Source: Willaertia magna (Eukaryota > Heterolobosea > Eutetramitea > Acrasida > Naegleriidae). Taken from it: a DNA stretch of 15,710 bases. The stretch is taken from assembly GCA_902984215.1 (NCBI GenBank), contig CADWAF010003731.1:1-15710 (forward strand), given 5' to 3'. Shown in pieces: positions 8,389 to 15,710 of the stretch. The stretch's first letter is position 1, and each line of letters starts with the position of its first letter. The translations under genes and the position numbers were made by a program. Below the pieces are notes generated by a model, which worked only from the letters and a program-made list of their open reading frames with translations, ran no database searches and was not told the origin of the DNA.

Positions 8389-9399
8389 ATGGGTGTAGTA
8401 AGAGTAACCGTAATTTCTGGAAATAATCTTGTTGCTAAAGACGTAGGAGTATTCTCCAGACCTTCCTCGGATCCGTATGTGACCGTACGTTTAGGCAATC
8501 AATGGTATAGAACTGATTATAAAACTAAAAATTTAAATCCTACTTATAATCAAACTTTTACCTTTACAAATGTAACAAATCCTGCAACAGATTTTATTTT
8601 ATTTGAAGTCTTTGATTACGATGCAGTTGGTACTAATGACCCAATGGGAAATGTTTCTGTTCCTTTATCAAACCTAGTAAAGGGAGTTCCTCAAAGAATG
8701 ACTGTAAACCTAACTAACGTTAGATCCGGAAGTTTGACCATAGAGCTTGGTAAGTTTCTTGTTTTTAAGTATTATTAACATTGGTTCTTATTGATTTTAG
8801 TTGCTGAAGATTTTTCTGGCTCTTCTCAAATGCAAATGGGTTACGGAGGATACAATCAACCATATAATCCTACTCCAAATATTGGAGGATATAATGTAAA
8901 TCAACAACCTCCTCAACTTCAAGGCTATGCCCCAATGAATAATAATAATATGTATCCACCAATGAATCCTAGTACCAATACATCTCCATATCCACCTCAA
9001 CCAATAGGAATGAATACATCATCCCCTTATCCTCCAATGGGAATGAACCAACCTCCAATGATGAATCCTCCTATGAATCAACCTCCAATGATGGGAAATA
9101 CTTCCTATCCAACCCAACCAAATTATGGTTATGCTCCTCCACAACAAGGTTATAATCCACCACCAATGCAAACGAATATGTATTCTTCAACAACTACAAC
9201 AACAATGCCTCCACCTCAAAATGTTGGTTATATGCCTCCTCAACAAAATTATTATCAACCTCCACCTCAACAAGTTATTGTGACAAACACATATCCAACA
9301 CATCATCACAAAAAGAATAAAACAATGAAGAAATTGGGTAAAGGATTTAGAAAGGGATTTAAGGTAAAGTTTGGTAAATTTGGAAAGAAATGGTTTTAA
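8389..9399 (+). CDS. C2-domain protein with Pro/Gln/Met-rich linker and polybasic aromatic tail
   Basis: Exons 8389-8749 and 8801-9399 flank a 51-nt GTAAGT...TTTTAG intron and encode 319 residues. Residues 1-120 form one C2 domain, a calcium-dependent phospholipid-binding fold. All five calcium-ligating aspartates are present: D18, D28 (SDPYV), D76 and D78 (FDYD) and D84 (NDPMG). NLNPTYNQTF is the usual C2 strand signature. The intron falls almost exactly at the end of the domain. Residues 125-285 are low-complexity Pro, Gln, Asn, Met and Tyr, with repeats such as NQPPMM, YPPM and NPPM, and are probably disordered. The last 29 residues (291-319) have 13 Lys/Arg, no acidic residue and six Phe/Trp, preceded by His288-290. 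Recruitment to anionic membranes by both ends is a natural inference. No enzyme domain is present, and the exact cellular role is unknown. Confidence 0.88.
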
Positions 9400-9421
9400 A
9401 ATGTATTTTATGTGTATTTAA

Positions 9422-9427
9422 AATAAA
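9422..9427 (+). terminator. Candidate poly(A) signal AATAAA downstream of the C2-protein gene
   Basis: AATAAA lies 23 bases past the C2-protein stop codon, a reasonable distance for 3'-end processing. The AT-rich background makes chance occurrence likely. Confidence 0.3.
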
Positions 9428-9551
9428 ATAACAACCAGTTTTACAAAGCTTTGGCGTGTCACTTTTTGGTTGCCTCAATTAAGAGAAAAAGGGTGAACCC
9501 TTTAGTAAAACAAACAAGCCTCTCAAACTGTCAACATTCAAAATCAAAAAA

Positions 9552-12500
9552 ATGAGCAATGAAGAGGAAATTGTAATAGAGGTTCCAAAAGCCGAGGAAA
9601 AGGATAGCAAAGACACTGAAATTCCTGAAGATATCAAAGACATTACCGAACAAGAAGAAGAGGAAGAACAAAAAGAAGATCAATCAAAAGAAAAAGAGAA
9701 AGAAAAGGAAAAAAAGAAAAAAACTAGATTTTCAGGAGCAAAAAAATTTATAAGTAAAGTTTTTGGTGGTGGTGACAAGGAAGAAGAAGAACAAGTAACA
9801 ATTGAGACTGATGCTCAAAGACATGCTAGAATAAGAAAACAAAAAGTTTCATTAGTTGCCGCTACAACTGGATTAGATAATGATGATTGGAAAGATGGGT
9901 GGAAAAGTCTTTCAGTTGATCATGAAGATTCCGATTATAATGCTTTAGTAACAGCCTTGAATGGAACTAATACTAATGTTTCAACAAGTACTACATTAAA
10001 AGATGAAGAAGATGAAGAGGAAAGTACAAGAAAACAAGAGGAAGAAGAAGATGAAGATAAATTAACAGAATCTACTTCCGATTATGAATCGTCATCTGAA
10101 GAAGATGATGAAGGAGAAAGTAAAAAACAAACAACATTTATGGTTTCTCAAGAAAATGAATATCTTCAACGTTTCTTACAAGAAAGAAGAGAAATGCATT
10201 CAAAATTTAGTATCTCAGAAATTGATAGATTTAGGTTATATGGACAAATTATAGATTATGCAATGTCTAGTATTGAATCAACTGATATTTCTGATCGTAT
10301 TTTACATGTTATTGCATTTAAAGATAGAATCATGTTTGCTGATGAATATGACCATCAAGTTGAAGTTAAATTTGATAAGAAGAAAGAATTGAAAGGATTT
10401 TTTGTAAAGAAAATATTTTTATCTATCCCTTATGCATTTGAATGTTATGTTATTTTAGAAAATCCAGAATTAGGAGTACTTACACATGTAGTTATTGATA
10501 TAGATAAATCAAAGTTTGATACATCTTATGAAAAGGATAATGATACTTTTAATTTTTATAAATTTGAACCAAAAGTTTTAAATCATCAAAACAAACCTTT
10601 ATTTGATGGTTCAAATTTTATTAGTGCAATTGGTTTTCCTCATTGTGTTGTACCAAATGATATTACAACAAGAAAAGTAATATTTATTTCTGTTGCTCCA
10701 CAAAATATAATTTATAAAATTGATTTTAATGTTGAAGGTAGTGAATATGATTGGCAAATTGATTTTAAAAGATTAGATAGATGTAAATGTGAAGAAGTAT
10801 ATAATATGGATGAATTATATAATGAAAAACAAGTTATTATTCATTCTCATTTACAAGGATTTGGTATTGATTCTATTGAATTTGCTGAATTAAAAGATAG
10901 TAATGAATTTATAGCATTTGTTTCAAGTGTTGCTGGAATAGCTATATTCACAGGTAGTGGTGAAGTTACAGATGTTTTTGATCGTTACTCAGTTGGTCAA
11001 TTAGTCACTCCTGCATTTAAAAATTATGATGAAGAAGATAGTCACAGTGTGGATTTAGATAGGGTAAAAACAAGACATAGAAGTATTTTAAAAGTTTATG
11101 ATTCTTTAGCATTTGCTTGTATTACTGCAAAGAGTATTGTTTTTGGTAGAATCTATTCTGATCCAGAGAAAACTTTACAAAAAGCAGAGAAATTACAACA
11201 CAAAAATCCAAATGACATTCCAGTAGATATTGAAATTAATAATTATCATATATTTGTTTGTTATAAAGATGAATTCCACATTTTAATGCAACCTGCTTAT
11301 TTAAAGGGAAGTAATTCAAAATATTCCCTTTTAAGTAAAGTTGTATATGGTGTAAGAATGATTAATACTTTAGGTATTAAATTTGATAGATCAAGTATTG
11401 ATAAAGCTAAAGAAGATAGTAACCAATCAATCTTTGTTTATAATGCTTCAAAACTTTATAGAGTTTCAATTATGGATCAAGCTAAAGGTTTTTGGAGAAT
11501 TTTCTTAGATGCAGCTCTTGAAATTGATGATGAAGAAATGGAAGGTATTAAATCAGAATACTTTAAGAAATCTTTAGAATTAACTGAATTATTTGATATG
11601 AATTCAAAAGAAAATAAGATGGCTATTTTCTCTTCTAAAGCTGATCACCACTTTAAGAAAGGTGATTTTGTGACAGCAGCTGCTGATTATGCTAGAACTA
11701 ATAGAAATTTTGAAGAAATTTCAATGAAGTTCATGGAAGCTGATCCTGAAGACAAAAAGAATGGACTTTACAATTATTTATATTTTATGTTACATAGATA
11801 TGTAAGTATCATAATAATTTAGTTATTTAACAATTTATATTTTTAGAAAACTCATTATCAATTTGATAAAGAGAAAAAGATTGAAGAGTGTCCAGAGGCA
11901 GTTATCTTATCAATTTGGATTTTAGAATTAATGTGTTTTAAAATTAACCAACAAAAACATATTATGTGTAAATTTATTACAGTTTCATGTTCTGAAGATG
12001 AATATAGAAATCAATTAGAAGAGAAACTTGTTGCAGAAAAAGAATTACATAAAATTAAATTAATTTTACGTAAATTTGTATATAATAATAAGGATATATT
12101 AGCTAAATCTAAAAGTGTAGTTTATGAAATATTTTTAAGTAATAACTTTGTAAAAGATTTTTTATTCTTTGCTACAGCAATTGGTGATTATTTAGCAATT
12201 ATTCAACATTGTGTAACAACAGCTAAAAGTAGTGAATATGAAGGAAATAGTCAAAAAGAATTTAGTGCTTATGAAACAGCTAATACAATTTTAACTAATT
12301 TCTGTACAGATCCACAATCTTTTGATAAAAGTGGTAATGATACTACTTCACCACAAAATCAAATATGGTATAGATATACTGCATTATTAATGAATCATGA
12401 AAAGAGGGATGAAATTGTTAAATCATTTAAGAGATTACAATTTTTAGATCCATGGGAATTAGTTCCAGCAATATTAAAATATGATACATTATCTAGACAA

Positions 12501-13853
12501 GCAGGTACTCGTAGAAGATCTTTTAGACAAGAAGATTCACAAGCATTAGAATATCTTAGATACTGTATTGAAGAACAAAAGAATGAAAATAGAACAATAC
12601 ATGACCTATACGTTTATTTATTAGCAAATCAAAGACATCCAGAACTATTAGAAAACTTTTTAAGAGATGTTAAAGAATCAGAAAATGTTTACTTCACAAA
12701 AGAATATGCATTTAGAGTTTTAGTTGAAAGAAAGAGATGGAAGGCATGTGTATTATTATATAGATTAATGGAATTATATGAAGAAGCAGTAGATTTAGCA
12801 TTAGATCATAAAGTAAATAATGTTAAATTAGCTGAAGAAACAGTACTTCAATACGTAGAAGATTTAGAATTAAAGAAAAGATTAGCAATTAAAATTGTTA
12901 AATATTATGTAAGAGAAGAGAATTATAAGAAAGCAATTGATCAATTAAGTGATTTTAGTGATGTACTTACATTAGATGATATATTACAATATTTCCCATC
13001 AAAAGTACATTTAGATGATTTAGTTAATGATTTAGATACAATATTAGATACTTATTCATTCCAAAATAATAGAATTGAAGCACAAATGAGAGATGCAACC
13101 AATGATGCTGAATTAATGAGAGGTGATTTATCTTCAATGAATATCTATAAAGATATTGATTATGATGATGTTTGTGAAAGATGTAAATCAAAAGTTTTAA
13201 TTCCAAACGTTAATGATCCTCCAGAAAGACAAAATTATTTCTTTTATGTTTTCCCATCCGGTCAGAAATTCCACTTAAATTGTTTGTATAGATTTTGTAA
13301 ACATAATTTAGAACATAGAATATTAGCTATTGATGAATCTGCATATGAAATGGGTTTACAAGATGCTTTAACTAATCAATTAAAACAAATTAGAGAAAAG
13401 AGACAAAGAAAACAACAAAAACTTGATGCTATCTCTAATATGACTGATAAATCTGAAAAAGAAAGAGAATTATTAAGAGAAAGATTCCAATTTAAAATTA
13501 AACAATTAGATAGAATGTATCAAGATGTCAAACAAGGTAAATTACAATTACAAGTTACTCCAATCTATACTTCAATAGAAGAAAAAGAAAAGAATCAATT
13601 ACAAGTTTTATTACAACGTTTACGTGATACTTATGAAAATTGGCATAAAGCACGTATAGAATTAGCTGATGCATTAAATGATGGAAGTGAAAGAAAACAA
13701 TTATATTGGCAATTAGAATTTAAAACTATTTCTAAACAATTAGATGAATTAATTGGTAATAGTAGTCCAACAGATGGTCCTTTAGTTGTTCATGAAATTA
13801 CTGTTCCTTTAGTAACTCATTTCGAATTACAACAAAATGAGTTGGTTGTATAA
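9552..13853 (+). CDS. VPS18: Vps18/Pep3-like HOPS/CORVET core subunit with long N-terminal extension and degenerate RING
   Basis: Vps18 is a core subunit of the HOPS and CORVET tethers that drive endosome and lysosome fusion. Exons 9552-11801 and 11847-13853 join in phase 0 across a 45-nt GTAAGT...TTTTAG intron into 1418 residues, well above the roughly 900-1000 usual for Vps18. Residues 1-195 are an added disordered region of Glu/Lys tracts holding a cationic amphipathic stretch (RFSGAKKFISKVFGG, 59-73). A beta-propeller-like region (about 245-640) begins at ISDRILHVIAFKDRI. An alpha-solenoid with clathrin-type repeats follows (about 660-1150), including RHPELLENFLRDV and CVLLYRLMELYEEAVDLAL. 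The C-terminus aligns with the Vps18 RING-H2: CERC (1193-1196) and FYVFPSGQKFHLNC (to 1229), then a long helix and ELIGNSSPTDG. Four of eight zinc ligands appear substituted (S1221, Q1223, S1390, D1393). The start follows six A. Confidence 0.85.
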
Positions 13854-13895
13854 TATTATTTAAATAAATATTTTGTAAAGAGTTTGTGTAAAAAA

Positions 13896-15016
13896 ATGGA
13901 GACAACAAAACCTTCTTCCACAACTTCCGAAGAAGTTAATAAAGAGATAAATGAAGAACACAATAATAATAATACAGAAGAATTAAATAATATAATAGAA
14001 GAAAAGAAAAAACCAACAAAAGAAGAAAAGAAAATTAAACGTAAAGAAAGAAGAGAACAAAGAAAAGAATTACAAAAAACTTTAAAGAAACAAAAAAAAG
14101 AACAATTAAAACAAATAAAATTACAAGAAAGTAAAAATTATCATGAACAATTAGAATCTACTTTAAATAAAGAAGAATTTAAAGAAATGATTCAAAAAGA
14201 ACAAGAAGGAAAAATTTCCAGAATCTCCCGCCAAAAATTAGAGAAGGAAGCTTTAATAAAAAAATTAACAACAACTTTACAAAATGGAATGAACTCTTCA
14301 ACCATTGGATGCTGTGTCGATTGTTCATTTAATGAATATATGAATGAAAGAGAAATAAACTCATTAGCTCAACAACTAAGTAAATGTTATGCAGCCTATA
14401 AAAGAATGAAAAACCCAATTTTTTTACAATTTACTTCTCTTCAAGGAGCTTTATATAATGATTTAAAGTTTTTTGAAGGTTTTCCAGATCGTTGGTTAAT
14501 GAAAATTAATTCTGAACATTTTATTGATATTTATAGAAAAGAAGAAGAACCACAATTTGATTTAATTTATTTATCAGCTGATTCTGACAATGAAATTGAT
14601 GAATTTAAACCTGGAACAATTTATATAATGTAAGTATACAATATTGATTACAATATTGATTACAATATTATAGTGGTGGTATTATAGATAAAAATAGACA
14701 TAAAAATTTATGTAATCAGTTAGCAATAGATAAATATAAATTAAAAACAGCTAAATTCCCAATTGATAAACATGTACAATTAAAATGTTCAAGTGTTTTA
14801 ACAACAAATCAATGTGTTGAAATTATTTCAACATTTATTTCAATAAAAGAAGAAGAACAAAATTTAACAAATGATGAAATTTGGAGTAAAACATTAAATC
14901 AAGTTATTCCACAAAGAAAAAGAAAAGAACATACAAAGAAAAGTAAAAAGGAAAATTTAAATAAGAAAGAATTAATAAAAGAAGAAGAAAAAGAAGATGA
15001 AAAAATAAATATTTAA
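13896..15016 (+). CDS. TRM10: Trm10-family tRNA (guanine/adenine-9-N1) methyltransferase
   Basis: The product should methylate N1 of purine 9 in tRNA, using S-adenosylmethionine, with a SPOUT-type fold. Exons 13896-14629 and 14674-15016 join across a 44-nt intron into 358 residues. Residues 1-125 are Lys/Glu-rich and probably help bind tRNA. The catalytic domain starts near 137 with IGCCVDCSFNEYM, continues with FLQFTSLQGAL and YLSADSDNEI, and crosses the intron at YIIGGIIDKNRHKNLC, the Trm10 signature with D250 as the conserved Asp. AKFPIDKHV, SSVLTTNQCVEII and IPQRKRK complete the family pattern. A Lys/Glu tail follows. Length resembles cytosolic TRMT10A (339 residues) more than the mitochondrial form. 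I chose ATG 13896, after six A, over an upstream in-frame TTG at 13884. It begins only 42 nt after the Vps18 stop. Confidence 0.93.
14630..14673 (+). other. Trm10 intron built of 12-nt tandem repeats
   Basis: The intron starts GTAAGT and ends ATTATAG. It contains TACAATATTGAT twice perfectly (14637-14648, 14649-14660) and a 9-base third copy (14661-14669). Removing it joins AT to T and restores the conserved YIIGG motif. Without splicing the frame stops at once with TAA at 14631. Confidence 0.88.
15013..15016. other. TTAA tetranucleotide providing stop codons for two convergent genes
   Basis: On the plus strand TAA at 15014-15016 ends Trm10. On the minus strand TAA (complement of 15013-15015) ends the methyltransferase. 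Both reading frames are supported by conserved protein sequence up to or near the end. The two coding regions thus overlap by four bases and each 3' UTR must run antisense into the other gene. Confidence 0.85.
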
Positions 15017-15710
15017 TCTTTTCTTAAATGAAAGATAAATACTTCTGCTTCTGTACATTCTTCATGTTGTTGTTTTGTTGGAATTTTCTTTAAATTAAAT
15101 CCATAAGAAGATACTTTATCTAAAAATAATTGATGAGCTACTTCATTACGAACTAGTAAATATAATTAATTAATTAAATAAATAAATAATTAAATAACAT
15201 ACTTTCATAAGCAATAAATATTTGAGTATGAGTATCAGCTAATTCTGAAATTGTTTTTAATAAAGGTTCAATACAGAATTCTTCATAAACAACATCACTT
15301 CCAACAATTAAATCAAAAGTATTAATTCCTAAATTTAATTTAAAATTATTTAAAGATTCTAAATCATCTTCTACCCATTTCCAATCTAATTCTTCAACTT
15401 TAACATTTTCAGAATTACAATTATAATTTATATTTTGTTTTAAAATTGGTAAAATATTCTTTCTATCAGTTGCTACACATTTACATCCATATTTTGAAAG
15501 AATTACTGTATTTATTCCACAACCTGAACCTAGTTCTAAACATGTTGTTTTAGAAGATAATTTTAATTTATTATTTATTTTTTCTAAATATTTACATAAC
15601 ACCGGAGCGCTACTCCATAATCTAGAACCACATAATGTTAATGAATAATCTTCAAATATTTTAATTTCTCCTTTTGATGTTTGTAGTGAATAAATATTTT
15701 TTAATTTATT
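15013..15710 (-). CDS. Family-16 (METTL21-like) protein methyltransferase, 5' end cut by window edge
   Basis: This is a seven-beta-strand, SAM-dependent methyltransferase of the METTL21/EFM group, enzymes that mostly modify lysines of chaperones or translation factors. Exons 15710-15203 and 15152-15013 (minus strand) join across a 50-nt GTATGT...ACTAG intron; 215 residues are visible. The frame stays open to the right edge, so the N-terminus lies outside; an internal GTG at 15602 is not the start. Visible in order: LCGSRLWSSAPVLCKYL (the G..lW.s...L..yl entry motif), motif I LELGSGCG (58-65), VATD at the strand 2 end, LDWKW, and the family motif FDLIVGSDVVYEE with SD..Y at 138-142. IFIAYE joins IRNEVAHQLF across the intron, matching the usual YE.R..F element. 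The substrate cannot be told. Its stop codon overlaps that of Trm10. Confidence 0.88.

Noticed and set aside
8797..9000. 67-codon antisense frame inside the C2-protein gene
   Set aside because: Its Trp/Ile/Arg-rich composition is simply the complement of the Pro/Asn/Met-rich linker codons.
13024..13206. 60-codon antisense frame inside VPS18
   Set aside because: It overlaps conserved Vps18 sequence including CERC and resembles no protein.
11931..13853. Independent gene starting at ATG 11931
   Set aside because: A 45-nt GT-AG intron joins the upstream frame in phase, and 28 solenoid-like codons lie between the acceptor and this ATG.
13884..13895. TTG start four codons upstream for Trm10
   Set aside because: Eukaryotic initiation strongly favours the ATG at 13896, which has the A-tract context seen at other genes.
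15600..15602. GTG as start of the minus-strand methyltransferase
   Set aside because: The frame continues upstream with conserved family sequence (LCGSRLWSSAP) to the window edge, so this is an internal Val codon.
1..15710. A coordinated new gene system, such as an endolysosomal membrane-fusion cluster
   Set aside because: Several products touch membranes or endosomes, but strands and spacing are mixed and housekeeping genes (Rpt3, Trm10) are interspersed; nothing in the sequence ties them together.
1..15710. Mobile elements, integrated virus, CRISPR arrays
   Set aside because: No transposase, reverse transcriptase, integrase, capsid-like frame, terminal repeats or spaced repeat array was seen; the only tandem repeat is the short one in the Trm10 intron.

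Overview
The window is a stretch of eukaryotic nuclear genome from an AT-rich microbial eukaryote. Every gene is a conserved eukaryotic housekeeping or trafficking protein. The standard genetic code fits throughout. Genes are packed on both strands and interrupted by very short GT-AG introns (about 43-74 nt, donors GTAAGT, GTATGT or GTAAGA). Most start codons follow directly on a run of 6-8 adenines. RCC1-like proteins, C2 proteins with Pro/Gln-rich tails and membrane-anchored TAP-like hydrolases suggest a free-living amoeboid protist. A heterolobosean (Naegleria-like) is my best guess and a dictyostelid is an alternative; the species cannot be settled from the sequence alone.

Layout, left to right: (1) a 5'-complete, 3'-truncated gene for proteasome ATPase Rpt3 on the minus strand, diverging from (2) a mitofilin/MIC60 gene on the plus strand; (3) a small unrecognised four-helix membrane protein (+), whose stop codon lies inside a perfect 16-bp inverted repeat; (4) a five-exon RCC1-like propeller gene (-) with one ambiguous splice or frame junction; (5) a two-exon, single-pass TAP-like alpha/beta-hydrolase (-) that appears to have lost its catalytic residues; (6) a two-exon C2-domain protein with a Pro/Gln/Met/Asn-rich linker and a very basic aromatic tail (+); (7) a two-exon, 1418-residue Vps18/Pep3-like HOPS/CORVET subunit (+) whose RING-H2 domain has lost most of its zinc ligands; (8) a two-exon Trm10 tRNA m1G9/m1A9 methyltransferase (+) starting 42 nt after Vps18; (9) a two-exon family-16 protein methyltransferase (-), cut by the right edge, whose stop codon overlaps the Trm10 stop.

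The genes do not form an operon-like system. Four of them touch membranes or the endolysosomal route (Vps18, the hydrolase with a YTII tail motif, the C2 protein and the four-helix protein), but ordinary genome neighbourhood explains that as well as shared function does. I found no mobile element, CRISPR array, tRNA or rRNA. The points most worth a second look are the degenerate Vps18 RING, the apparent pseudo-hydrolase, the RCC1 splice conflict, the hairpin over a stop codon, and the shared TTAA double stop.
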